Below, one piece after another: positions 48,945 to 57,374 of a DNA stretch of 64,000 bases. Location: NCBI GenBank assembly GCA_900074725.1, contig LT598459.1:134467-198466 (forward strand), written 5' to 3'. The translations under genes were made by a program, and so were the position numbers. This DNA is from Lachancea dasiensis. Lineage: Eukaryota > Ascomycota > Saccharomycetes > Saccharomycetales > Saccharomycetaceae. Each line of letters starts with the position of its first letter. The first letter of the stretch is position 1. The notes beneath the pieces were generated by a model. The model saw only the letters and a program-made list of their open reading frames with translations. It was not told where the DNA came from and ran no database searches.

Positions 48945-50444
48945 TCAAAAGTAGTTCTGAACATTTTTTTGGTTTGCGTTATTCTGATCGTCAAAAATCA
49001 GCAAATTGTTGAGCCCACTCTGCTCCTCATTTCCCATTTCAGACTTCAGAAAGTCGGGGGTTTTGGGCACATTCGAATCGGTAAATTGGGACGGTACGTG
49101 TTCATTTTCAGTAGAAGCAGGGGGGTGTTGGGTATACGTGTGCTGTTGAGCAGCAGACGAAGACACGTATTGTGAGTTGTTCTGCTCATTCATACCGTAG
49201 ATTCCGTCTTGGTCGTTGAATTCATCGAAAAAAGGCTGCTGTTGTTGGCCCATCGCTTGAGGTTCAGGGTGAAGTATCAACGGTTGGGAATCTGAAGCAT
49301 TTAAAGGGTCTTGTGATCTGTGGGACATTTCACGATCTCCACCGTTATATTCGTGTATCGTAGCATTCATAAAGTTTAAGGATTCCTCTAGGCCAACGAT
49401 AATATGAGGTATGTTGGATCCACCGATAAAAGCCTCGCTCACTTGCCTGCCCTCCGAAAAGTCTTCGCAAATAGACCATTGGTTTGAAGAGTACTGGTCC
49501 ACACCGTCTGAGAAGTAAACAGCAAAGGTTGGTGATTTGGTGACACTCAGCCGAAGTTCGAATAGTTTTTCGTTTTCTCGTACTTCATCCTTGGCATTGG
49601 ATTCGTCCTCCTCATCCTCATCATAAGCCGGTAGCTCTTCGGAGCTAGTCGTGACTGAACAGCCCACAACTGTGCTGATGGGGAAGAAAATCCGAAATAA
49701 GATCTTCGTATTATTTGCGATTGCACTGAAGAAGTAGTTTATCTCTTGATTCTTCTTCGAGATTAAAACCATTAAATCAGTTGCATTCGCCATAATTTCA
49801 TTAATGGAAAAAGGGGACAGGTTTGATAAGCTCTTGATTGTTGGAAGCTCCTCTTTCTTCAAATTCCCGCTTTTTAGACGCTTCCAAGTGCCCACTGTGA
49901 GCGACTTGACATCCAGAAAAGAATAGCTTGGGTTCACCTCTAATGGAATCCGGTCAAAATCGGCAGCGGGATACTCAGCGTTAGTCGCAGCGTTCATGTC
50001 GGTTGCAGTAGTCGATCCTGAGATGCTGTTCTTGCCACCACCATTGTGGTGGCCCACAGTGGCCGAGCCACCACCACCAATCCCACGGTCCGACTTCCGG
50101 TGCTTAGCACGTCTGTTTTGGAACCAGATCCGCACGTTCTTCTCTGGTAAGCCGGTCAGTTCCGAGATTCGTTTGCGATTCTGCGCGTTGGGGTTTGGAT
50201 TATCGTCGAATTCCCGCTTCAGCACATTGAGAGCCTCCCCCGTGGCCCTCGTTCTTTTTGTTCGTGGTCTGTCGCCTGAGTCCCCGCCCTGTGCACTGGC
50301 AGAACGCGAGATGTTCTGCGTGTCGGCGCTGTGGGCGTGTCCATTGCTATCGTGCCCGTCACCCTTGCCTAAAGGGTGCGACACCTCATACGCATCTTGA
50401 TATTGATTTTGGTAATCCATTCTGTTACCACTGTAGTCCTCCAT
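48945..50444 (-). CDS. PHO2: Homeodomain transcription factor Pho2
   Basis: 499 aa (S. cerevisiae 559). Partner of Pho4 (phosphate starvation), Bas1 (purine and histidine) and Swi5. The homeodomain is at residues ~61-120, with TKRTRATGEALNVLKREFD (helix 1), KRISELTGLPEKNV (helix 2) and WFQNRRAKHRK (recognition helix, W107-K117). Downstream are a conserved block (FDRIPLEVNPSYSFLDVKSL ...), an acidic patch and a Q/N-rich C-terminus. Matches YDL106C. Convergent with EAR1, 152 bp between stops. Confidence 0.96.
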   Translation of the reverse strand: MEDYSGNRMDYQNQYQDAYEVSHPLGKGDGHDSNGHAHSADTQNISRSASAQGGDSGDRPRTKRTRATGEALNVLKREFDDNPNPNAQNRKRISELTGLPEKNVRIWFQNRRAKHRKSDRGIGGGGSATVGHHNGGGKNSISGSTTATDMNAATNAEYPAADFDRIPLEVNPSYSFLDVKSLTVGTWKRLKSGNLKKEELPTIKSLSNLSPFSINEIMANATDLMVLISKKNQEINYFFSAIANNTKILFRIFFPISTVVGCSVTTSSEELPAYDEDEEDESNAKDEVRENEKLFELRLSVTKSPTFAVYFSDGVDQYSSNQWSICEDFSEGRQVSEAFIGGSNIPHIIVGLEESLNFMNATIHEYNGGDREMSHRSQDPLNASDSQPLILHPEPQAMGQQQQPFFDEFNDQDGIYGMNEQNNSQYVSSSAAQQHTYTQHPPASTENEHVPSQFTDSNVPKTPDFLKSEMGNEEQSGLNNLLIFDDQNNANQKNVQNYF

Positions 50445-50738
50445 TGCCTAATAAGCAGCTACAATCTGTGAAGTAGTTTATATTTTATGTCACCTCTTCC
50501 TCAAAAACTCTGGTTTCTTTTCAAACACGAAAAGATGTGCCTCAGGAGTACGTATCAGTAAGCAAATCCTACCAATTAAAATGACTCTCGAAAAATTGGG
50601 AAAGTGCCTCTTTCTTAGTGGGCTAACGTCTGGTATTCGTCCAACTTTCGCAACCTGTTTATTGGATTGACTATTCGGTAAACATTTAATTTGAGATTTG
50701 AACAGTTCAACTTGTTAAAAATTGCAAATCGGTCACTG

Positions 50739-50746
50739 CCCACGTG
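50739..50746 (-). promoter_or_regulatory. Pho4-type E-box upstream of PHO2
   Basis: CACGTGGG on the minus strand, the high-affinity flank preference of Pho4, about 300 bp upstream of the PHO2 ATG. It suggests Pho4 input into the gene for its own partner; inferred from one site only. Cbf1 could bind the same core. Confidence 0.4.
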
Positions 50747-50862
50747 AGTACTGGATTTCGAGCGTCAGGTAAGAAGAAAGTGATCCAGGAACCATCGTAT
50801 CGTCTTCGAACGCCACGTAGCCTTCACCAACCTCGGTCGCGGGGCTAGCCTTTCCATTCCAT

Positions 50863-50898
50863 GACGGCTAGGAACGAACGTGTTCGTAACTAGCCGTC
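50863..50898. repeat. 36-bp two-tier palindrome between PHO2 and the ALDH gene
   Basis: Outer arms GACGGCTAG (50863-50871) and CTAGCCGTC (50890-50898) are perfect complements. Inner arms ACGAAC (50874-50879) and GTTCGT (50882-50887) are too, with a 2x2 mismatch between tiers and a 2-nt centre. As RNA or cruciform DNA this is a strong hairpin. It lies about 135 bp downstream of the ALDH stop. Confidence 0.85.
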
Positions 50899-51033
50899 CA
50901 ATTGCTAATGGAAGCTTCGAAACTTTTTGAATAAAACGTACATTTCTTACATAGGTATTAAACCAGCAAGCTGCCGTATAAGTAACCAGACGATGAGAGA
51001 CCAGCTTGCTCCAACGACACCTGCATTTCTGTG

Positions 51034-52542
51034 CTATAGCTTGCTTCCCAAGTTCACGTATACGGCCTTCACGTTGGTAAAATTGGCTAAGCCGTACTCG
51101 CCAAGCTCGCGGCCGTGACCGCTCATCTTGACACCACCAAAGGGCAAGGCAAAATCAAGTTGATTGGAAGAGTTGATGTAGCAGATTCCGGCTTCTACCT
51201 TGTTTGCGAAGTCGTGAGCTCTCGTTATGTCCTGGGTGAAAATGGCAGACCCCAGCCCATAGGTGGAATCATTAGCAACCTCCAAGGCTTCTTCATAGGT
51301 CGAAAACTTACCCACGACAATGACGGGTCCAAAAATCTCTTCGCGGGCCACGATGTGTTTAGACGTCACATCGGCCAGAATCGTGGGCTTGACGAAATAC
51401 CCGGACTTGTGCTCCTGGGAGTTTGCGATAGCATCCGGTAGTCCCAGGCCACCGAGTGCCACCCGGCAGCCTTGCTCCATGCCCTTCTTGATATAGGATT
51501 GAATGCGTTCCTGTTGGACCTTGGAAATCTGCGGGCCGACAACCACTTTAGGGTCCGCAGGGGGTCCGACCACGTATTTTTCCTCGACATGTTTCGCCAG
51601 GGCTTCTACAAACTTGTCGTAGACAGAGTCTTGCACAAAACATCTAGAGGTACCGGAGCAAATCTGGCCCATGTTGGAGAAGATGCCCTGCGCTGTCCAT
51701 TTGACTGCCTGCTCGAAGTCAGCGTCCGCAAACACCAGGTTGGGTGATTTGCCGCCACATTCCAGCGTCACAGGCTTCAGATTGACAGCAGCAGTCTGTT
51801 GGATCAACTGGCCCACCGCGGTGGACCCTGTGAAGGCAATCTTGTCAATTCCGAGGTGCCTGGCGATCGCGTCACCGACCTTGGCACCCGTTCCGGACAG
51901 GACGTTGAACACACCGGGAGGAAAGCCCGCTTCTTTGACCAACTGCGCAAAATACAAAATGGAAAGTGGGGTCTGTTCCGCACTTTTGAACACAGCCGTG
52001 TTCCCCGTGGCGATGGCCGTCCACTTCCACGCCATCATCGCCAGCGGATAGTTGAAGGGAATGATGCACCCAACCACACCGAGCGGCTGGTGAATGGTGT
52101 ACGTGAGCGTCCGGGGATCCGGGCTGAAAGACTGGCCCTGCGCCTTGTCCACCCAGCCAGCGTAGTACTTGAGGGCCTCCGCGACGCCCAAGATGTCGCC
52201 CTTGGCGTTGGTCGCCAGTGGCTTGCCACTGTCGAGCGACTCCACCTGCGCGAGCGTGTCCACATTCCGCTCGACCAAAAACGCCAGTTTCAGCAGCAGA
52301 TCCCGTTTCTGCGCGGCCGGGGTGTCACGCCAGCCGGGAAATGCCTTGCGGGCCGCGTCCACGGCTCTGTCGACGTCGATCTTGGCGTCTGCTGCCTGCA
52401 CTGCTGCGATAACCTTCCCCGTCGAAGCGTCCATGGACTCTATTATCTCGTCGCAAGACGACGCTACATACTCGTTGTTGATGAACAAACCCAAAGGCTG
52501 CTCGTAGGACCCACCAGAGGGCAATTGCACCTCTTGGAACAT
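51034..52542 (-). CDS. Aldehyde dehydrogenase A (minus-strand member of the divergent pair)
   Basis: 502 aa, standard length for a cytosolic NAD(P)-dependent ALDH. Active-site Cys295 (GQICSGTSRC), general base E261 (LECGGKSP) and oxyanion Asn164 (PFNYPL) are present. The coenzyme-binding motif is FKSAEQ, with Ser in place of the usual Pro; the Glu (E189) favours NAD. No presequence, so probably cytosolic. S. cerevisiae has the tandem ALD2/ALD3 here (YMR170C/YMR169C), used for 3-aminopropanal oxidation and stress; whether this copy does the same is inference. The 5' half is GC-rich (40 of 60 bases in 52201-52260). Divergent from the second ALDH gene across 1.3 kb. Confidence 0.93.
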   Translation of the reverse strand: MFQEVQLPSGGSYEQPLGLFINNEYVASSCDEIIESMDASTGKVIAAVQAADAKIDVDRAVDAARKAFPGWRDTPAAQKRDLLLKLAFLVERNVDTLAQVESLDSGKPLATNAKGDILGVAEALKYYAGWVDKAQGQSFSPDPRTLTYTIHQPLGVVGCIIPFNYPLAMMAWKWTAIATGNTAVFKSAEQTPLSILYFAQLVKEAGFPPGVFNVLSGTGAKVGDAIARHLGIDKIAFTGSTAVGQLIQQTAAVNLKPVTLECGGKSPNLVFADADFEQAVKWTAQGIFSNMGQICSGTSRCFVQDSVYDKFVEALAKHVEEKYVVGPPADPKVVVGPQISKVQQERIQSYIKKGMEQGCRVALGGLGLPDAIANSQEHKSGYFVKPTILADVTSKHIVAREEIFGPVIVVGKFSTYEEALEVANDSTYGLGSAIFTQDITRAHDFANKVEAGICYINSSNQLDFALPFGGVKMSGHGRELGEYGLANFTNVKAVYVNLGSKL

Positions 52543-52864
52543 GACTAGTACAGCTTAGAGAGTGGTAAAGTGCTAACAACTAATGCAAGAAACGGATGTC
52601 TTGAAAGAAAACCTCTATCTCTTCGCGCGAACGTCTCAGTAGATGCAAGTTTTTCGGAACTCGTTCCACACTGCTGCCAATGCTTTCACCGTTTAAATAC
52701 TGGTCTGGTAGAGGCCGATCTTGCTCGCCTGAACGCTGTAGACGCTCGTTGCGCTATCGGAATCATAGACGCCTTAATAATAGTGACGATAACCCGCCAC
52801 GCCTATCACCACCTCTTCTTATCAGTAATATCTAAGCGCTCGATAAACGACCAGAGAGTGTTCT

Positions 52865-52897
52865 CCAGTCGAGTTAGCCGACTAGAGGCTCGACTGG
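52865..52897. repeat. 9-bp inverted repeat upstream of ALDH A
   Basis: CCAGTCGAG (52865-52873) and CTCGACTGG (52889-52897) are perfect complements around a 15-nt loop. A third related half-site, TTCGACTGAA, begins at 52901. It lies about 320 bp upstream of ALDH A. Confidence 0.8.
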
Positions 52898-53326
52898 ATG
52901 TTCGACTGAAGGACACCCGCTCAAGTGTGGTCAAACCGCCTGGAACGAATGTGTGGCGATACGGGGACCAGTACTACGCTGAATAGCATCCCTTTTGGTG
53001 CCACCTGTGACACTTTTTAGAGTTTTCCAAGGTGCTTTAGTGGGGATGAACGTCAAATGGGGTCTTAAGCCGTGGGGCAAGGCCACGGCAGCGGTCGGAT
53101 GAGTTCTAGAGCTCGATCTCGCTCAAGAAAGCTGGTGCCAGTAGACGTGGCAGGCAGTGGTCTGGTTTTTAACGGGTAGTTTTTTTACTGTCGTTAGCTT
53201 TTTTTAAAGAGGAACGACAGCAGTGGTTTTAAACGCCTACTGGGAGAACAAAACATGAAATGGAATAGATACATGGCATGGACGATCGACATAAAACCAA
53301 TGCCAAGGCAGTGCCTGTGGTGGGTA

Positions 53327-53352
53327 AGCAGGAACGCTGGACGAGGGGACTG
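53327..53352 (+). promoter_or_regulatory. 26-bp direct repeat copy 1 with AGGGG (STRE-like) core
   Basis: Identical to 53491-53516 at 24 of 26 positions, differing at the two sites AC/GC and GA/CA around GGAACnCTGGACnAGGGG. The AGGGG core is at 53344-53348, about 485 bp upstream of ALDH B. Confidence 0.65.
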
Positions 53353-53490
53353 CGCAGTAGATTGTAGTCGAGACGTGGTCGCTCGATCCCGAGGCTGTCG
53401 CTCTATGTAGATGGATGTATATACGTTGAACCCCACATATGTCCAAGAAATGCCTGTTTCCGAGCACCCGACGGTGAGTGCACTGCAGCC

Positions 53491-53516
53491 AGCAGGAACA
53501 CTGGACCAGGGGACTG
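53491..53516 (+). promoter_or_regulatory. 26-bp direct repeat copy 2 with AGGGG (STRE-like) core
   Basis: Second copy, 164 bp after the first; the AGGGG core is at 53508-53512, about 320 bp upstream of ALDH B. AGGGG is the Msn2/Msn4 stress element, and yeast ALD2/ALD3 are stress-induced through such sites (established for S. cerevisiae). Confidence 0.65.
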
Positions 53517-53830
53517 GTGTCTTTCCCAGCGCCGCACGACTCTGGCCGTGACCCACTATGCCTCTGGCCGTTGGTGGTGGCTGGGACTGTGACTTTGCGT
53601 GCTCGTGCCCAGTTGGTGCGATTCCCGCGGATTCCCGCCCGTTATCTATGTCTCACGGGCTACAGTTTCCTATCGAAGGTACCTGGCAAGAAACTCTGGC
53701 TCAGTCATGCGTATCTCACGCTTCCTGGACCCAAACTGATAAAAACCCATCAAGACTAGCTACGCTATCACAGCTTGTCCGCCGCTCTGCCGCTCGAAAG
53801 CAGCTCTTCAACCACTAGTGTCGTGTGCAC

Positions 53831-55342
53831 ATGTCGCTCTTTACCGAAATTTCTATACCACAACTCAACCTTTCGTACCAGCAGCCTCTCGGGCTGTTCA
53901 TCAACAACAAATACGTCGCTTCCAGCGATGGGTCGCACATCGAAACAGTCAACCCTGCCACCAACCAGCCTATCACTTCGTTTCACGCGGCCTCGTCCTT
54001 GGACGTCGACAGAGCCGTTGCTGCTGCCAGAGAGGCGTACGAGAGCACTTGGAGCAAGACCTCTGGGGAATATCGAGGCGCGCTGCTGGCCAAGCTGGGC
54101 AGACTCATCGACGACAACAAGAGTCTGCTGGCGGCGATCGAAACTCTGGACTCAGGCAAACCGTATCACTCCAATGCGCTGGCCGACCTCGACCAGATTA
54201 GCCAGTTGACTACCTACTATGCCGGCGCCGCTGACAAGTTCTCCAAGGGCCAGATGATCCCTATCAACCACGATAAATACGCGTACACCGTCAAGGCTCC
54301 CTACGGCGTCGTGGGACAGGTGGTCCCATGGAACTACCCTCTTGCCATGGCGAGCTGGAAAATCCAAGGTGCGCTTGCTGCTGGTAACACCATTGTCATC
54401 AAACCTGCCGAGAATACATCGCTGTCGCTGTTGTACTTCGCACAACTTTTCAAAGAAGCAGGGTTTCCACCTGGCGTGGTGAACGTGCTTCCAGGTTTGG
54501 GATCCGTCACTGGACAGGCTTTGGCGTCCCACATGGACATAGATAAGATCGCCTTTACAGGCAGCACCGCCGTCGGGCAAAGAGTCATGGCCGCGGCCGC
54601 AACCTCGAACCTGAAGGCCGTCACTCTGGAGTGCGGTGGCAAGTCTCCTGCTGTTATTTTTGAAGATGCAAATTTGGACGAGGCCGCGAAATGGACCGCA
54701 GCTGGTATTTTCTACAACTCGGGTCAGAACTGCACGGCCAACTCTCGTTTGGTAGTCCAAGAGTCTATCTACGACGAGTTTCTTGCCAAATTTGTCGACC
54801 ATGCCGAAAAAGAATGGAAATTCGGTGCCAGTGGCGACCCCTTTGACGAGTCCTGCACCGTGGGGCCCGTCATATCGAAAGTTCAGTTCGACAGAATCCA
54901 CAGCTACATTGACCATGGCAAAACTTCTGAGAAGTTGACTATCAAGCAGCTGGGTGCCTCCGAGACCACCCAGCCTGGCTTTTTCATCCCTCCAACCATC
55001 TTCACTGATGTGACGTACGACTCTAAGCTAGCCCAAGAAGAGATTTTTGGGCCCGTGGTAGTTGTGCTGAAATTCAAAGACTACAACGATGCCATCAAGA
55101 CTGCCAACAACTCCGACTATGGCTTAGCAGCAGCTGTATTCACTGAGGACATCCGCAAGGCTAATCATTTTGCCAGAGACATCAAGGCAGGAACTGTTTG
55201 GCTCAACTCCTCCAACGACGAAGAAACAAGTGTTCCATTTGGAGGCTACAAGATGAGTGGCATTGGCCGCGAACTGGGAGAAAGTGGCATGGAAGCTTAT
55301 ACGCAAACCAAAGCCGTGCACGTTAACATGTCAAAGCTATAA
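53831..55342 (+). CDS. Aldehyde dehydrogenase B (ALD2/ALD3 position)
   Basis: 503 aa from the ATG at 53831 (MSLFTEISIPQ; upstream in frame is only GTG). The whole ALDH fold is present: oxyanion Asn168 (PWNYPL), coenzyme motif IKPAEN with E194, FTGSTAVG, base E267 (LECGGKSP) and Cys301 (GQNCTANSR). The C-terminus VPFGGYKMSGIGRELGE is typical. No targeting peptide. It has the same orientation relative to CEP3 and MLH1 as ALD2/ALD3 in S. cerevisiae, so this is the likelier syntenic orthologue. It shares LGLFINNxYVASS with ALDH A, suggesting paralogues. Physiological aldehyde not known. Confidence 0.94.
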   Translation: MSLFTEISIPQLNLSYQQPLGLFINNKYVASSDGSHIETVNPATNQPITSFHAASSLDVDRAVAAAREAYESTWSKTSGEYRGALLAKLGRLIDDNKSLLAAIETLDSGKPYHSNALADLDQISQLTTYYAGAADKFSKGQMIPINHDKYAYTVKAPYGVVGQVVPWNYPLAMASWKIQGALAAGNTIVIKPAENTSLSLLYFAQLFKEAGFPPGVVNVLPGLGSVTGQALASHMDIDKIAFTGSTAVGQRVMAAAATSNLKAVTLECGGKSPAVIFEDANLDEAAKWTAAGIFYNSGQNCTANSRLVVQESIYDEFLAKFVDHAEKEWKFGASGDPFDESCTVGPVISKVQFDRIHSYIDHGKTSEKLTIKQLGASETTQPGFFIPPTIFTDVTYDSKLAQEEIFGPVVVVLKFKDYNDAIKTANNSDYGLAAAVFTEDIRKANHFARDIKAGTVWLNSSNDEETSVPFGGYKMSGIGRELGESGMEAYTQTKAVHVNMSKL

Positions 55343-55529
55343 GTAGACCTTCAGATTTAGATGATATAAATGGTAGATGGACTCTTTGATCGCAGTCGTC
55401 GAATTTGATGATGCTGGCTAATAGTGCTTTGTCGTAATTAACTGGTCGGCAGTAAAGTAGGCGATAATCATTAGAAAAATTAGGCTTCGTTCGAGACTCT
55501 GATGTTGAGTCAATGAGATCTGTTGGGCC

Positions 55530-57362
55530 ATGATACCGCTATCCAGGCCTCAGAAATCGAAAAACCCTTGCTCAATATGTGTCAAGCGGAAGGTCAAGTG
55601 TGATCGTGGAGTTCCATGTTCAAATTGCAGGAAGAGAGGCGAAGAGGAGAGTTGCACGGCATCTTACCGCGTAAGGCTGAACAAAGCCGGCAGTGACCTT
55701 GCAGAATATAAAGTGGAGTTCTTACAACTTTGGTATGCCTATAGATTTTGGGTTTTCGATTACGGGCTATTACAGAAGGGCAATACATGTTGGAGTCTTA
55801 AAGGGCAACAGCAAGAAAACAGGTATAATTGGAAACTAGACAATGAGCGAGCCGATTTATGGATTGGCCGACTGAATTCTACGATGTCCTTCAAACTTCT
55901 GGACTTTGCGGTGGAGAAACTTGGGGGTCTTTTTTTTGGAATCCTAGGCGATGTAAGCGAGCTGTACATGGAACTTGAAGAATACTGGACCCGCATGGAG
56001 GATCCCGAACAACTGTCCTCGCCTGACAATTATCTTTGGGATGCAGTTCTATGGTCTATTTTCACCTTGACGGTGTACTATATTCCACTTGAGACATTGG
56101 AGACTATCATATCGGATTCGGAATCCACACAATTTTCGGAGGCGGTGTTGGAAGAAGCACTCTCGGAAACCAAGAGAGCTGAAATTTTTAGCAATTTCAC
56201 CAATGTTGTTCGTCAATTACTGCAGAGGGCCAATTTTCTAGAAGTTCCTAACGTGAAAACCATTCAAACGTATTTGATTTTGGCTTGTACATCAATCTGT
56301 AGCCAAAACCTCAATTTCGCGAACAGTCTCCTTACGCACTGCCTACACCTAGCCAAGTGCTTGCAGATAGATCTCTTCCGACCTTTAGTTGCGGACGCAA
56401 GTGACGTGAGGCTCATAAAGCTAAGCTGTGAAAAACTATGGTATCGTTTGAGCGCTCATGACTTTTGGCAATCTGGCCTCAACAAGCCTATATCGATACA
56501 CGAAACTAACAGCTCTTTACTCAACCACGCTGCCTTCTTGATGGACAAACCCAACGTGGACGTGTACCGAAGTGAAGACACTTTTGAGGCTCTCGTTTGG
56601 AAGGTCACTTCTTTGGACCGCGACCTGGACAAGTACTTCGGGACTCAAACTAAGCCGCCGCTGAAGACTCTTGATGCAGTCCAAAGACAGTTAGACATAT
56701 TTCTCCGAAAATCAGAAGCTTTCGCCGAGGATAGCTCTACTACCGCTCATGGCGAAAAATTCATCATCACATTCTTGCTGAATGCCGTCAATTGGAAATT
56801 AAACAATATGGTATATTCTTATTATGACCAGGATGCTGGCTGGGCTAAGTTATGCCAATGCACAACACTCATGATCGCTCAGGTTTTGCACAACGAAAAG
56901 ATTGGGATGGCATATTTAAATAAGATACCGATCGTTCTGCCGGCTCTCGTGACAACCCTTGGCTTCCATTCTATGTCTTTTATTTTTGACGAATCCTCCC
57001 TCAATGAACAGCTGGCAATGGATCTCATGGAAGTTTGTCAACAAGAACACCTGAAGTCGAACGGCATATTACGAGCTGCATCAAGCATATCCCAACGGCT
57101 TAGAGAGCTTAGAAGGTTGTGGCGCAATGTACGCGTAGTGGACGACGGAAACACACTCAACCATCCGGTCTTCAGAATCTTGCTAGATGATATAAGAATG
57201 ATGCAAGACGATAGTAAAAGATTGCATCGCATATTTTTAAAGCCGGAAGGGATGGAACCAAAAGTCAGAGATAACGAAGAAGAAGAAGCTCAAAGTGAAG
57301 AGTTCATGAGGGTCGTTAGAAATTTTGAGAGCGCTTTCGATCTACAAATTATTCTCTCGTAG
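55530..57362 (+). CDS. CEP3: Kinetochore CBF3 subunit Cep3 (zinc cluster)
   Basis: 610 aa (S. cerevisiae 608). DNA-reading subunit of CBF3, the complex that binds CDEIII of point centromeres. The Zn2Cys6 cluster uses C14, C17, C24, C30, C33 and C42 (NPCSICVKRKVKCDRGVPC, with basic spacer). The rest is the helical dimer domain: ENLGALYFG-like block KLGGLFFGILGDVSELYMEL, then LDRDLDKYFGTQTKPPLKTL, which is close to the S. cerevisiae stretch, and an acidic tail (NEEEEAQSEE). Lies between ALD and MLH1, as YMR168C. At first sight it looks like an ordinary zinc-cluster activator; length, order and these blocks identify Cep3. Confidence 0.93.
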   Translation: MIPLSRPQKSKNPCSICVKRKVKCDRGVPCSNCRKRGEEESCTASYRVRLNKAGSDLAEYKVEFLQLWYAYRFWVFDYGLLQKGNTCWSLKGQQQENRYNWKLDNERADLWIGRLNSTMSFKLLDFAVEKLGGLFFGILGDVSELYMELEEYWTRMEDPEQLSSPDNYLWDAVLWSIFTLTVYYIPLETLETIISDSESTQFSEAVLEEALSETKRAEIFSNFTNVVRQLLQRANFLEVPNVKTIQTYLILACTSICSQNLNFANSLLTHCLHLAKCLQIDLFRPLVADASDVRLIKLSCEKLWYRLSAHDFWQSGLNKPISIHETNSSLLNHAAFLMDKPNVDVYRSEDTFEALVWKVTSLDRDLDKYFGTQTKPPLKTLDAVQRQLDIFLRKSEAFAEDSSTTAHGEKFIITFLLNAVNWKLNNMVYSYYDQDAGWAKLCQCTTLMIAQVLHNEKIGMAYLNKIPIVLPALVTTLGFHSMSFIFDESSLNEQLAMDLMEVCQQEHLKSNGILRAASSISQRLRELRRLWRNVRVVDDGNTLNHPVFRILLDDIRMMQDDSKRLHRIFLKPEGMEPKVRDNEEEEAQSEEFMRVVRNFESAFDLQIILS

Positions 57363-57374
57363 ATAGCTAACGAT

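Larger units (their letters stand above)
50445..51033. other. PHO2 upstream region and 3' region of the first ALDH gene
   Basis: 589 bp. It contains CACGTG at 50741-50746 (read CACGTGGG on the minus strand) and a long imperfect palindrome at 50863-50898. No RNA gene recognised. Confidence 0.5.
52543..53830. other. 1.29 kb divergent spacer between two ALDH genes
   Basis: No credible gene; open frames here are short and repetitive in composition. It contains an inverted repeat at 52865-52897, a run of T-rich sequence near 53176-53205, two copies of a 26-bp direct repeat with AGGGG cores, and two CGG-rich patches. It must carry both promoters. Confidence 0.6.

Noticed and set aside
55530-57362. 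Generic zinc-cluster activator of the neighbouring ALDH genes, or Urc2
   Set aside because: Length, internal blocks such as LDRDLDKYF and the position between ALD and MLH1 identify Cep3.
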